Positions 37,694 to 46,609 of a stretch of 64,000 bases of DNA are shown one piece after another (position 1 is the first letter of the stretch; the number at the start of each line of letters is the position of its first letter). Origin of the DNA: Porphyrobacter sp. TH134 (GTDB lineage: Bacteria; Pseudomonadota; Alphaproteobacteria; Sphingomonadales; Sphingomonadaceae); contig NZ_PKRO01000006.1 of assembly GCF_002855495.1 (NCBI RefSeq), forward strand, positions 57,236-121,235. The letters are read 5' to 3'. The translations under genes were made by a program, and so were the position numbers. The notes below the pieces were generated by a model. The model did not search any database. It was not told where the DNA came from and saw only the letters and a program-made list of their open reading frames with translations.

Positions 37694-39207
37694 CCGCAGC
37701 GACCAACGATAGCGACGATCTCGCCGCACTGGCGAAAGGCGGGCGCACCAATACTCTAGGCTTTGCGATCCGGCTGATTGCGCGCATCCCCTTCCTCGTC
37801 ATCGCCACCCGCCTTTACGGGGCCGAGGCGCTGGGTCGCTTTGCCTCGGCGATGGTGCTGATCGAGATTGTCGCGTTGATCTGCTCGCTCGGGGAAAAGC
37901 GCGGGCTGGCGCAGCGCTTGTCTGATGGTGCGGGCGAGAACCGGGCCGCTGAAGCTCGGCTGGTGTTCGACGGACTGTTGCTGGCGCTCGGCTATTCCAC
38001 TGTCGCGGCGCTGGTGTTGCTGACCTTTCCTGAACCGATGTTCCCCAATGGCGTGAACAGCCAGTGGGACATTTGGCTGATCGCGGCCATTCCGGCTTTT
38101 GCGATCACGGAAATCCTGCTGGCCGCGCAGGCCTATCGCTATGACATCGCCACCACTGTGCGCACCCGTGCGATTGTCGAGCCGTGGACGATTTCCATCG
38201 CGGCAGGCGTGTACTTTTTCATCCCTGCCACCCGCGATGGCGGGCTGGCACTGGCTTACATCACCTCGATCTATGCCGGTCTATTGTTCACGCTATGGCC
38301 GTTTCTGCGCAGTTACGGGTTGCCTCAGGGCTGGCAACCGGCACCGCGCGCGCTGATCGCCATGTCGAGCCGGGCCTTCCCGCTGGTTGGTGCCGATGCC
38401 ATCGAGCGGGGCACGCGGCTGCTCGATATCTTCATCCTCGGCCTGCTGGCGCCGCCGCAGGTGGTGGGGATCTATTACGCTGCCCAGCAAATCGCCAGCC
38501 TGCCGCAAAAGCTGAAAACCAGTTTCGAGCCGATCCTCTCCCCCGTCATCACCAAGAACCTGCGCATCGGCAACATGGGCGCCATCGCCGCGCAGGTGCG
38601 GCAGGTGGGGTTCTGGATCATTGCCGTGCAGCTGGGAATCGCGCTGGTGCTGGGCGTGCCCAGTGAAGCCGTGATGGGATTGTGGGGGCCAGACTATGTC
38701 GCAGGCTCAGCCGCGCTCGCCTTTCTGCTGGCTGCCGAAGTCGCCGCATCCATGGCGGTCGTGTCCGAAAGCGTGCTGGTTTACATCGCCAGAAAGCGCA
38801 ACCTGGCGATTTCGGTCGGGGTGATCGCGTTGCAGGCGGTGCTCACCATCGTTCTGATCGAAGCGGCGGAACGCTATGAACTGGGAACCGGATTTCAGGC
38901 CGCAGGCGCCGCCGGTGCGCTGCTGATTGCGCTGACCATGTCCAGCCTCATCAAGGCGCTGCTTCTGAAGCACCTGCTCCATGCGCCGGTGAGCAATTGG
39001 CGCTGGGCGCTGGTCTATGCCGCCGCGCCGGCTGTTGTGGTGGGCTATGCCTTTACCTGGGTGCCGGAATGGATGGAGCTGGTCTTCGGCATTCCTGCGG
39101 TGCTCGCCACCTATGGGCTGGTGATCTGGCGACGCGGGTTTGGCGAGGGCGACAAGGCGCTGTTCCGCAAGCAGGTCGTGCCCGATCCGGCGACCGACTT
39201 GCCCTGA
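37690..39207 (+). CDS. polysaccharide/lipid-linked oligosaccharide flippase (MOP superfamily)
   Basis: A 505-residue membrane protein with about 12-14 helices and the pattern of Wzx-like flippases. NTLGFAIRLIARIPFLVIATRLYGAEALGRFASA at the start and APPQVVGIYYAAQQIASLPQKLKTSFEPILSPVI in the middle match the polysaccharide-biosynthesis family. It likely moves a lipid-linked sugar across the inner membrane, but no glycosyltransferase lies nearby, so the substrate is open. The start GTG at 37690 overlaps the gpsA stop and is preferred to an ATG inside gpsA. Confidence 0.87.
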   Translation: MTAATNDSDDLAALAKGGRTNTLGFAIRLIARIPFLVIATRLYGAEALGRFASAMVLIEIVALICSLGEKRGLAQRLSDGAGENRAAEARLVFDGLLLALGYSTVAALVLLTFPEPMFPNGVNSQWDIWLIAAIPAFAITEILLAAQAYRYDIATTVRTRAIVEPWTISIAAGVYFFIPATRDGGLALAYITSIYAGLLFTLWPFLRSYGLPQGWQPAPRALIAMSSRAFPLVGADAIERGTRLLDIFILGLLAPPQVVGIYYAAQQIASLPQKLKTSFEPILSPVITKNLRIGNMGAIAAQVRQVGFWIIAVQLGIALVLGVPSEAVMGLWGPDYVAGSAALAFLLAAEVAASMAVVSESVLVYIARKRNLAISVGVIALQAVLTIVLIEAAERYELGTGFQAAGAAGALLIALTMSSLIKALLLKHLLHAPVSNWRWALVYAAAPAVVVGYAFTWVPEWMELVFGIPAVLATYGLVIWRRGFGEGDKALFRKQVVPDPATDLP

Positions 39208-39314
39208 ACTGACTCTGCGCTTGACGGGCGGACCGTGCCCGGGCTTGGGCGATGGGGCCATCGGCTGCTAAAGCGCAGCATCATTTGCGATTCTTGTCGG
39301 AGACGATCCCACTC

Positions 39315-39887
39315 ATGTCCCCCGAATTGACCACCTATTTGCCGCTGATCCTGATCGGGCTGGTTGCGCTGGTACTGGCCGTTTGGCTGATCGCGCGGTT
39401 CAGCCGCAAGGCCCGCGTCATCGCGGACGACAGCGGCACGCCGCTCGCACGTGATGTGCTGGCCGAGGGCGCTGCGCCAGCGCCGCGCAATCAGGCGCTG
39501 ATCGATGCGCCTCCTGCGGCGGTAACGGCGCCAGAGCCTTCCCCCGTGCCTATCCCCGAACCGGTTCCCACTGCACCAGTGGCCCCCGTCTCTGATCCTG
39601 TGCCGGCCTCTGTCCCCGCCCCTGCTGCGAGCGTCAGTGCGGGTGCGACTGACGATCTGACCCGAATCAAGGGCCTCGGCCCGAAACTCGCCGCACTTCT
39701 CGGCCAGCTGGGTGTCACCTCTTTTGCCCAGATTGCGGCATGGGATACCGCCGATATTGCGCGGATCGATGCGCAGCTCGGCCGCTTTTCCGGTCGCATC
39801 ACCCGCGATCAGTGGGTTGCGCAGGCCAAGCTGCTGGCTGCCGGCGACGAAACGGGCTTTGCAGCAGCATTCGGCAGGAATGGATGA
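39315..39887 (+). CDS. membrane-anchored helix-hairpin-helix protein
   Basis: A 190-residue protein with an N-terminal transmembrane helix (about 8-27), a basic cytoplasmic stretch, a long Pro/Ala/Val-rich linker (about 65-120) and a C-terminal helix-hairpin-helix domain (LTRIKGLGPKLAALLGQLGVTSFAQIAAW). The same domain occurs at the ends of some ribosomal L21 and NADH dehydrogenase proteins in this group. The Pro-rich linker suggests a tether that reaches out from the membrane. The function is unknown, possibly nucleic-acid or protein binding. Confidence 0.8.
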   Translation: MSPELTTYLPLILIGLVALVLAVWLIARFSRKARVIADDSGTPLARDVLAEGAAPAPRNQALIDAPPAAVTAPEPSPVPIPEPVPTAPVAPVSDPVPASVPAPAASVSAGATDDLTRIKGLGPKLAALLGQLGVTSFAQIAAWDTADIARIDAQLGRFSGRITRDQWVAQAKLLAAGDETGFAAAFGRNG

Positions 39888-39963
39888 TATTACCGGAAGC
39901 CTGACGTCCAAACCGTGTTACAGTCCCGATTGTGGGAGTCGTTAGACGCGGGGGAGAAAACTG

Positions 39964-40320
39964 ATGGCATTGCGCATTCTGGTTGCCGAAGATGAATTCA
40001 TCACCGCACATGACCTGTGTAACACCTTTGAAGAGGCGGGCTTTCAGGTTGAAGGGCCGCACGCCGGCATATCCTCGGCCATGCTCGCCTGCCAGAAGAA
40101 GCGGCCCGATCTGGCGATTCTGAACGTAGAACTGGCCGATGGGCAGTCTTACGAACTGGCGCAAAAGCTGATTGCCGACAATGTCCCGGTCATACTCCAT
40201 TCCGAAGCGGGCAACGCCCATGCGGTCGCAGCGCGCTGTCCCGGTGCAACCACGCTGGCCAAGCCGTGCCCGCCAGCCAAACTGCTCGACACCATCAACC
40301 GGGTCATGAGCCCGGCCTGA
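39964..40320 (+). CDS. stand-alone receiver protein lacking the phosphoacceptor Asp
   Basis: A 118-residue CheY-like domain with no output domain. The acidic pocket (Glu9, Asp10, Glu11) and the conserved Lys100 are present, but the phosphoacceptor position is Asn54 (AILNVELADG) where Asp is expected, and the Thr/Ser position is Ser80. It may act as a constitutive or ligand-regulated partner and not a phosphorylated one. A GGGGGAG stretch precedes the ATG. A GGAAG-N16-TGTT sequence near 39899 resembles an EcfG stress promoter with one mismatch in each half, which is weak. Confidence 0.85.
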   Translation: MALRILVAEDEFITAHDLCNTFEEAGFQVEGPHAGISSAMLACQKKRPDLAILNVELADGQSYELAQKLIADNVPVILHSEAGNAHAVAARCPGATTLAKPCPPAKLLDTINRVMSPA

Positions 40321-40339
40321 GCTGGCGCCTGAGCGGGCG

Positions 40340-40366
40340 CCGGAGCTGCGACCTGAGCTCCGGTTT
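40340..40366 (+). terminator. possible terminator after the receiver gene
   Basis: CCGGAGCT (40340-40347) and AGCTCCGG (40356-40363) form an eight-pair stem with an eight-base loop followed by only TTT. A GGCGCC repeat lies immediately upstream. The short T-run makes termination moderate. The following 220 bases up to maiA hold no gene that I can support. Confidence 0.5.
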
Positions 40367-40615
40367 GCGCCGCAACGGGCAACGCGGCTCTTGCCCGGCG
40401 CCGCCAAGCCTGCAAAGGCTGGGGCAAACATAAGTCAGGCAGGAGGAACGCCGCGTGCAGGGACGGCACACCAGCGGTGCAGTGATCGTGATAACCCATC
40501 ATCTCGGACATTCCGATCGTGCGTCGCGCAGCCAGTGTAGTGCGCAACTTGCGGCTTGCCGCAGCGCCAGTGGTGGCCAGCCATGACTGATACGGACACA
40601 GGCACTGGCACAACC

Positions 40616-41251
40616 ATGAAGCTTTATGGCTATTTCCGCAGCTCAACCTCGTACCGCTTGCGCATTGCCCTTAACCTCAAGGGGCTGGCCTATGACAATG
40701 TCCCGGTCAATCTGGTAACAGCTGAAAACAAGGACGCGGCCTTCACGCAGCGCAATCCGTTTGGCTCGCTTCCCATGCTGGAGGCCGATGGCCGCGACCG
40801 GGCGCAGTCGATGGCACTGCTCGAATGGCTGGACGAAGCCTATCCGCAAGCCCCGTTCCTGCCGCAAGACATCGAAGCACGCTTCACCGTGCGCGAACTG
40901 GCCTATGGCATCGCCACCGAGATTCACGCGGTCAACAATCTGCCGGTGCTGAAGTATCTCAAAGACCCGCTGGGCCATTCGCAGGACGAGGTCGACACGT
41001 GGTATCGCCACTGGCTGGCACGCACGCTGAACCCGGTTGAAGCGCGACTGGCCAAGCTTGGCACCGGCGATTTTCTGCATGGCGATGCGCCCAGCCTGTT
41101 TGAAGTGGTGCTGATCCCGCAGCTCGCCAATGCGCGGCGGTTCCAATATGATCTTAGCGCCAGTCCGCACATGACCCGGATCGAGGCCGCTTGCCTTGCC
41201 CTGCCCGCCTTTGCCGCAGCGCACCCCGACAATCAGATTGATGCCAAATGA
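40616..41251 (+). CDS. maiA: maleylacetoacetate isomerase
   Basis: A 211-residue zeta-class glutathione transferase that isomerises 4-maleylacetoacetate to fumarylacetoacetate in tyrosine breakdown. It starts MKLYGYFRSSTSYRLRIALNLKG with the catalytic SSTS(Y) loop, keeps NPFGSLPMLE (glutathione-binding cis-Pro) and SMALLEWLDE, and has the usual helical C-terminal domain. ATG at 40583 would add eleven Thr/Asp-rich residues and has a slightly better upstream GGTGG, so it remains possible. It is followed after 25 bases by the next enzyme of the pathway. Confidence 0.92.
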   Translation: MKLYGYFRSSTSYRLRIALNLKGLAYDNVPVNLVTAENKDAAFTQRNPFGSLPMLEADGRDRAQSMALLEWLDEAYPQAPFLPQDIEARFTVRELAYGIATEIHAVNNLPVLKYLKDPLGHSQDEVDTWYRHWLARTLNPVEARLAKLGTGDFLHGDAPSLFEVVLIPQLANARRFQYDLSASPHMTRIEAACLALPAFAAAHPDNQIDAK

Positions 41252-41276
41252 TCTTGGCCCACCAAAGGAACCTGCC

Positions 41277-42287
41277 ATGAAACTCGCAACTCTCGACAAT
41301 GGCACCCGCGACGGCATGCTGGTGGTGGTCAGCAAGGATCTGACCCGCTGTTGCGCTGCCGGCTATATTGCGCCCACGATGCAGGCTGCGCTGGACAACT
41401 GGGCACGGGTTGCGCCCGAACTGGAAGTGCTCGCCCGCGATGTCGAGCATGAGACCGTTCCTTGCGAACGCTTCCACGAACGCCAGGCCCATTCCCCGCT
41501 ACCGCGCGCGTTCCAATGGGCCGATGGCAGCGCCTATATCAACCATGTCGAACTAGTCCGGCAGGCGCGCGGAGCCACGGTGCCTGCCAGCTTCTATTCC
41601 GACCCGCTGATGTATCAGGGCGGATCGGACAGCTTCCTGCGCCCGCGTCAGGACATCCCCTTGGGCGATCCCGCATGGGGCTGCGACATGGAGGGCGAGA
41701 TCGCCTGCATCACCGATGATGTGCCGATGGGCGTTTCCATTGAGGACGCGGCCAAGCATATCAAGTTGCTGATGCTGGTGAACGATGTGTCCTTGCGCGG
41801 GCTGATCCCGGCCGAGCTTGAGAAAGGCTTCGGCTTCTTCCAGTCCAAGCCCGCCAGCGCTTTCTCGCCGGTCGCGGTCACGCCGGACGAATTGGGCGAG
41901 GCGTGGGCGGATTGCCTGATCCATCTGCCGCTGATGGTCGATCTGAACGGCCAGCCCTTCGGCCGCGCGAATGCCGGCGTGGACGCGACCTTCAATCTGG
42001 CCCAGCTTGTCGCCCATGCCGCCAAGACGCGCAGCCTGTGTGCCGGCACAGTGATCGGCACCGGCACCGTTTCGAACAAGGGTACAGATGGCGGCGCGGG
42101 CAAGCCGGTGGCAGAAGGCGGCGCGGGCTATTCCTGCATCGCCGAAATCCGCATGATCGAGACTATTACGTCCGGCGCGCCTGCCACCCCGTTCATGCAG
42201 GCGGGCGACAGCGTGCGGATCGAAATGCGCGACGCTGCCAACCATTCCATCTTCGGCGCGATCGAGCAGCGGGTGGTCCCCGCCTAG
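41277..42287 (+). CDS. fahA: fumarylacetoacetase family hydrolase
   Basis: A 336-residue enzyme that splits fumarylacetoacetate to fumarate and acetoacetate, the last step of tyrosine degradation. The catalytic domain has the metal ligands in GCDMEGEIACITDDVP and NDVSLRGLIPAE, the FGFFQSKPASAFSPVAVTPDE substrate region and GTGTVSNKG. It is the compact form with a short N-terminal domain. The start at 41277 follows AAAGGA. It lies directly after maiA, and the pair is probably an operon. Confidence 0.9.
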   Translation: MKLATLDNGTRDGMLVVVSKDLTRCCAAGYIAPTMQAALDNWARVAPELEVLARDVEHETVPCERFHERQAHSPLPRAFQWADGSAYINHVELVRQARGATVPASFYSDPLMYQGGSDSFLRPRQDIPLGDPAWGCDMEGEIACITDDVPMGVSIEDAAKHIKLLMLVNDVSLRGLIPAELEKGFGFFQSKPASAFSPVAVTPDELGEAWADCLIHLPLMVDLNGQPFGRANAGVDATFNLAQLVAHAAKTRSLCAGTVIGTGTVSNKGTDGGAGKPVAEGGAGYSCIAEIRMIETITSGAPATPFMQAGDSVRIEMRDAANHSIFGAIEQRVVPA

Positions 42288-42294
42288 ACATGCC

Positions 42295-42987
42295 TTACGG
42301 CGCCGTTTGCCCTTCCAGCGGACGGTGCGCCTTGCGGCTGTCGAGCTCGCTGACAAAATAGTGGTTCACATCACGGTGCTCGGCCTCGTCCGCGCGCACC
42401 GCGAGGATCACGTCGCGCAGCCGGGCGTTGGGGGCCAACTGCCAGTAATCGATCGCAATCTGCGGCGCCGGGATGTTCTCCAGCCGCCCGGCATCAACCT
42501 CGGCCAGATACTGGGTGTAGCTGTAAACCGCCTCTTCCTCGAAGTATCCGACCACCCGGTGCGCGGTGCGCGGAGCGAAAAGGTATAGGAAGAAATAGAA
42601 ATTGTAGAACACCAGCTGCGCGGCAACGATCAGATAGCGTTCGAACCAGCTGGGCTTGGCGATCTCGATGAAGGTCATCAGATGCATCCGCTCGTTCTCG
42701 GCCTCGTCGAGCAGCGTGCGGATCCAGCCATCATCATCGCGCATTTTGCGCAGCGCGGTAAGGTGCTGCCACAGGCCCCCGACCATGCCCGGCACAGCCG
42801 CGACTGTCTCCAGCACAACGGCGCGGTGACCGTAACGCTTGGCAAAGAAGCGGTCGGCGAAGAAGCGCAGCAGCTTCACGAAGGCGAAGGCAATCTTGTC
42901 GCTGCTGCCCTGCGGCGCGACGTGGGTGTCGATCGCGATATCGGGGTTGTTCTGCCGCACCAGCGGACGGGGATCGAAGGGCTTCAT
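42295..42987 (-). CDS. aox: alternative oxidase (cyanide-insensitive quinol oxidase)
   Basis: A 230-residue non-haem di-iron oxidase that passes electrons from ubiquinol to oxygen without pumping protons. All family ligands are visible: Glu60 (LET), Glu99 and His102 (ENERMH), a Glu at about 150-152 (FEEEAV), and Glu201 with His204 (ADEAEH). Two membrane-associated hydrophobic helices lie near 118-140. It matches the mitochondrial enzyme without transit peptide or the N-terminal regulatory Cys region. Such genes are rare in bacteria but known from Novosphingobium-type sphingomonads. It is convergent with fahA (7-base gap) and divergent from the dehydrogenase gene. Confidence 0.95.
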   Translation of the reverse strand: MKPFDPRPLVRQNNPDIAIDTHVAPQGSSDKIAFAFVKLLRFFADRFFAKRYGHRAVVLETVAAVPGMVGGLWQHLTALRKMRDDDGWIRTLLDEAENERMHLMTFIEIAKPSWFERYLIVAAQLVFYNFYFFLYLFAPRTAHRVVGYFEEEAVYSYTQYLAEVDAGRLENIPAPQIAIDYWQLAPNARLRDVILAVRADEAEHRDVNHYFVSELDSRKAHRPLEGQTAP

Positions 42988-43291
42988 GGTCTGGCTCGTT
43001 TCATATCGAGTTGCGTCAGTGACCTAACGCGCGAGCGTGCCATTCCTATCCCTTGTTGCGGACCGCATTGATTTGCTTTTTGAGTGCCGACTATTGCAAG
43101 GATCGCAACACTAGCGGTTCGAGTGCCAGTTGTGATGCGGTTTGTGCAGGTTAAGCGATTGCTTGCCTGCGGCTTGACACGGCCTTGCTCTGTCCAGCCT
43201 CCTACCAGCCCTGCCAAAAAGTGGTGCCGCCGCGCCGCAAAGCCCGCTAGGGAGGCTGGGATTTGTCAGTCCTCTCAGAAACGAGCTTCCC
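42988..43291. other. divergent promoter region of aox and the semialdehyde dehydrogenase gene
   Basis: This 304-base gap contains no gene I can support. It has a TTGCAAGGATCGCAA dyad at about 43094-43108, and the heptamer GAGTGCC occurs twice, 39 bases apart (43082 and 43121), flanking that dyad. These could be regulator sites for aox, but no regulator gene is adjacent. Confidence 0.45.
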
Positions 43292-44743
43292 ATGACCGCC
43301 TATCCGACCGTGAAAATGTTCATCAACGGCGCGTGGATCACGTCCGGCGAGGCGGGCACGATGGATGTGGTGAACCCTGCGACCGGGGCGGTGCTCGGCC
43401 CGTGCCCCAAGGCTTCCACCTCGCAGCTTGATGCCGCACTCGCCGCCGCCGGGAACGCCTTTGCCGGGTGGAGCAGCACGTCAGGGGCAGAGCGTTATGC
43501 CATTTTGCGCCGCGCCGCCGATCTGCTGCGCGAGCGGGCCGATACGATTGCCCGCGTCATCACCGCCGAGATGGGCAAGCCTCGCGCACAAGCCGTAGGC
43601 GAGATCACCACCGCTTGCGATGTCATTGACTTTCTTGGTGAAGAGGCCAAGCGGCGGGGCGGCCGGCTGATCCCGACGCGCGGCTCGGCGCTGATCGCGC
43701 AAATGGTGACCCACGAACCGATCGGCCCAAGCGTGCTGCTGACCCCGTGGAACTTTCCCGTCAATCTGCCCGCCAAGAAGATCGCAGGCGCGCTGGCCGC
43801 TGGGTGTACGGCAATTTTCAAGCCGGCGGAAAATACCCCGGCCTCGGCCCAATTGCTGGTGGAATGCTTTGTTGATGCAGGGCTGCCCGGCGGCGTGCTC
43901 AACCTCGTCCACGGCGATCCCGGCCCGATCGCCGAATACCTGATCGCCTCGCCAATCACCCGCAAGGTCAGCTTCACCGGGTCGACCGCGGTGGGCAAGC
44001 AGTTGGGTGCGCTCGCGGCCAGCCACATGAAACGCTTCACGCCGGAACTTGGCGGCCACGCGCCGGTGATCGTCAGCCAGCATGCCGATCTCGATCGCGC
44101 CGTGGCGATGTGCGCGGCAACAAAGTTTCGCAATGCCGGACAGGTTTGTGTGTCGCCCACACGGTTTCTGGTGGCGCGGGAGGTTTACGACCGCTTCGTC
44201 GCCGAATTCGCAAGCCGCGCCAGCGCGCTCAAAGTCGGCGATCCCGGCTTGGATGACAATGTGGACATGGGCCCCCTGGCGCATGGCCGCCGGATTGCCG
44301 CGATGGAGCAGGTGGTGGCCGACGCCGGTGGCAATCGCGGCGAAGTGGTTACGGGCGGTTCGGTCATTCAGGGCAGCGGTTTCTTCTTCCAGCCGACCGT
44401 GATCGCCAACCCCGCGCCCGGCAGCCGTTTCATGACCGAAGAGCCCTTCGGCCCGATTGCCGGCATCGTTCCATTTGATACGATTGATGAAGCGGTCGGG
44501 ATTGCCAACAGCTTGCGGTACGGTCTGGCTGCCTATGCCTTTTCCGCCGATCTGGACGAAGCCCACTATCTGGGGCGTAGCCTGCGCGCAGGCATGGTGG
44601 GGATCAACCAGCTCATCGTCTCGTCCCCCGAAACGCCTTTTGGCGGGATCGGTGACAGCGGCTTTGGGTCGGAAGGGGGCGAGGAAGGCTATCTCGCCTT
44701 CACCGATACCAAGTTGGTGATGCTCGCCAAGGCGGGCGGCTGA
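43292..44743 (+). CDS. gabD: NAD(P)-dependent succinate-semialdehyde dehydrogenase
   Basis: A 483-residue aldehyde dehydrogenase with TPWNFPVNLPAKKIAGALAAGCTAIFKPAE (cofactor binding), SFTGSTAVGK, the general base Glu in TPELGGHAP, the nucleophile Cys in NAGQVCVSPTRF, and EEPFGPIAGI. Its overall pattern is closest to the succinate-semialdehyde group, which feeds GABA-derived carbon into the TCA cycle, but relatives use other semialdehydes. GAGCTTCCC precedes the ATG. No GABA transaminase is adjacent, so the exact substrate is inferred. Confidence 0.85.
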   Translation: MTAYPTVKMFINGAWITSGEAGTMDVVNPATGAVLGPCPKASTSQLDAALAAAGNAFAGWSSTSGAERYAILRRAADLLRERADTIARVITAEMGKPRAQAVGEITTACDVIDFLGEEAKRRGGRLIPTRGSALIAQMVTHEPIGPSVLLTPWNFPVNLPAKKIAGALAAGCTAIFKPAENTPASAQLLVECFVDAGLPGGVLNLVHGDPGPIAEYLIASPITRKVSFTGSTAVGKQLGALAASHMKRFTPELGGHAPVIVSQHADLDRAVAMCAATKFRNAGQVCVSPTRFLVAREVYDRFVAEFASRASALKVGDPGLDDNVDMGPLAHGRRIAAMEQVVADAGGNRGEVVTGGSVIQGSGFFFQPTVIANPAPGSRFMTEEPFGPIAGIVPFDTIDEAVGIANSLRYGLAAYAFSADLDEAHYLGRSLRAGMVGINQLIVSSPETPFGGIGDSGFGSEGGEEGYLAFTDTKLVMLAKAGG

Positions 44744-44769
44744 CCGGAAGGATCAGGCCACCGGGATAG

Positions 44770-44931
44770 TCACGACAGCGGAATAATCCCCGCGATCCGC
44801 GCCAGCAGCGTCTTGCGCGTTTCCATCGGCTGAAGCCGGCCATAGCGCGCCCGGCGCGAATTTTCGTCCTGCATGCACACCGTTCGGCGCATGGGGTCTG
44901 GCCCGCTGGACCAGATCGTTGGCCTTGTCAT
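44770..44931 (-). CDS. possible small protein of 53 residues
   Basis: A 53-codon frame starting MTRPTIWSSGPDPMRR with a GGGGA stretch upstream and ending RKTLLARIAGIIPLS. The middle is very basic (ENSRRARYGRLQP) and the codon use matches local genes. It lies in a 287-base gap downstream of the lactate monooxygenase-like gene. I do not recognise it. It could be a real short protein or a chance frame. Confidence 0.35.
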   Translation of the reverse strand: MTRPTIWSSGPDPMRRTVCMQDENSRRARYGRLQPMETRKTLLARIAGIIPLS

Positions 44932-45030
44932 TGGTTGCGTCCCCGATTCGCTCGTGATGGCCACAATCCTAACAGCGAATCTGTGGAAAACGTAGACCAA
45001 ACTTGGTTAACGGGGTTGCCCTCAGCCCGA

Positions 45031-46197
45031 TTACCTATGCGTGCGAATGGCCCCTGCGGCGCGCACATCGGCCAAGGTCGGATAGCCGTTAACGGCCATC
45101 AGCAAATCCGCTTCGGCAAGGATCGTCCGCAGCACCCAGGCGGCCCCTTCGGCGCCGCCCAGCGCCAGCCCATAGGTGTAAGGCCGCCCCACGCCCACCG
45201 CCCGCGCGCCCAATGCCAGCGCCTTGACCGCATCTGTGCCCGAACGCACCCCACTATCGAGCAGCACCGGGGTCGTACCGGCGGCTGCGACCACATCGCC
45301 CAGCAGATCAATCGTGGCGATCCCGCCATTGGCCTGCCGCCCGCCGTGGTTCGAACAATAGACCGCGTCAGCCCCGCAATCGACCGCGCGGCGGGCATCA
45401 TCGGGGTGGCAAATGCCTTTGAGCACGATGGGCAGCTTCGTCACCGATTTGAACCACGCCATATCATCCCACGTCAGCACCTGCCCGAAGGTCGCCGCCC
45501 AGGTAAAGATCGCCGCTGCCGGATCCTCTTCGGGGGGCCTCGCCAGCAGCGAGCGGAAAACAGGGTCGGTAAAGTAATTCTGCAAGACCTTGCCGCGCAG
45601 CTGCGGGAAGTTTGACGCATTGAGATCGCGCGGCCGCCAGCCGGTCACCCACGTATCCAGCGTCACCACCAGCGCGCTGTATCCGGCATCCTCAGCCCGG
45701 CGGATCAGGCTGGTCGCCAGTTCCCTGTTCTTGGGCGTGTAGAGCTGGAACCATGCCGGCGTATCCCCGCAGGCGGCTTTGACATCTTCGAGCGGATCAT
45801 TGGCGAGGGTCGAGGCGCAAAACGGCACCCCCGTCAATGCCGAGGCGCGCGCGGCGGCCATGTCGCCGTGCCGGTCTTGGGAAGCCTCACCGTTCAGCCC
45901 GATGGGCGCCATAAACAGCGGCGTGGGGTAGCGGTGGCCGAACAATTCAATGCTGAGATCGCGGGTACTGCAATCCACCATCATCCGCGGCACCATGCCC
46001 CAGTGGTGGAAAGCGGCAGCATTCTGGTCCTGCGTATGTTCATCGCCGCAACCGCCGGCGACATAGTTGGTCAGGCTCGGCCCCAGGGCCTCATGCGCGC
46101 GCTTTTCCAGCGTGGCGAAATCGACCGGCCAGGTGGGCAGGATGCCGCGCAGCCCGGCGTTGTAGATCTCGTTCTGCATCGCGCCGAAATTGCTCAT
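45031..46197 (-). CDS. lactate 2-monooxygenase-like FMN-dependent alpha-hydroxy acid oxidase
   Basis: A 388-residue flavoprotein of the glycolate/lactate oxidase family. It resembles mycobacterial lactate 2-monooxygenase closely along its length, including NEIYNAGL at the start, SYVAGG-like NYVAGGCGDEHTQ, TLDTWVTGWRPRDL and LKGICHPDDARRA. The catalytic His lies in CSNHGGRQANGG. That enzyme converts L-lactate and O2 to acetate, CO2 and water without releasing peroxide. Membrane L-lactate dehydrogenase function is the alternative. ATG at 46197 (GGAGAG upstream) was preferred to 46215. Confidence 0.82.
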   Translation of the reverse strand: MSNFGAMQNEIYNAGLRGILPTWPVDFATLEKRAHEALGPSLTNYVAGGCGDEHTQDQNAAAFHHWGMVPRMMVDCSTRDLSIELFGHRYPTPLFMAPIGLNGEASQDRHGDMAAARASALTGVPFCASTLANDPLEDVKAACGDTPAWFQLYTPKNRELATSLIRRAEDAGYSALVVTLDTWVTGWRPRDLNASNFPQLRGKVLQNYFTDPVFRSLLARPPEEDPAAAIFTWAATFGQVLTWDDMAWFKSVTKLPIVLKGICHPDDARRAVDCGADAVYCSNHGGRQANGGIATIDLLGDVVAAAGTTPVLLDSGVRSGTDAVKALALGARAVGVGRPYTYGLALGGAEGAAWVLRTILAEADLLMAVNGYPTLADVRAAGAIRTHR

Positions 46198-46267
46198 GGC
46201 GGCTGTTCTCTCCACTTTTTCTTATGGGAACAGATCAGACGATCAGCAGGCGCAGGGCAAGCGCTTT

Positions 46268-46609
46268 CTAAGCGAAGAAGCGTTGCAGCCGCGGGCGTAC
46301 CTTCAGGAACTTCAGATAGGCCGCCTCCAGCACCTGCAGCACAGTGGCATTGCGCGCGGCCAGTCCCAGCGGACGCAGCAGCGGGATCGCACGCCACATC
46401 ACCGCAAAGGCCGCCGCACCGGAGTGCACCACGCCGCGCTCCTCGGCATGAAAGCGGGCGAGCAGCGTGGCGCGGTCAATCGGGCAGGAGGGATCTGCGC
46501 CGCTCGCCACATCGATGAAGGTGATCGCCCCGCGCTTGTCCAAGCGCCGCATCAGCGCAATTTCGCGGATGCACAGCGGGCAAGCGCCATCGAACCAGAC
46601 CTTGACCAT
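46268..46609 (-). CDS. DCC family thiol-disulfide oxidoreductase
   Basis: A 113-residue thioredoxin-like protein with the DCC motif in DGACPLCIREI (about 7-17) and a following R(R/L)DK basic stretch. Members are small redox proteins of unsettled function. Its start overlaps the stop of the DUF2474 gene, so it belongs to the bd-oxidase operon and may serve its assembly or thiol balance; that link is inferred from position only. Confidence 0.85.
   Translation of the reverse strand: MVKVWFDGACPLCIREIALMRRLDKRGAITFIDVASGADPSCPIDRATLLARFHAEERGVVHSGAAAFAVMWRAIPLLRPLGLAARNATVLQVLEAAYLKFLKVRPRLQRFFA

Noticed and set aside
40321..40646. Minus-strand reading frame between the receiver gene and maiA
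   Set aside because: Low-complexity Ala/Pro/Gln content, no ribosome-binding site, and it is partly antisense to the receiver and maiA genes.
43094..43108. FNR/NnrR-type site upstream of aox
   Set aside because: The TTGCA/CGCAA dyad has the wrong spacing and centre bases for the TTGAT-N4-ATCAA class, so it was kept only as an unnamed dyad.
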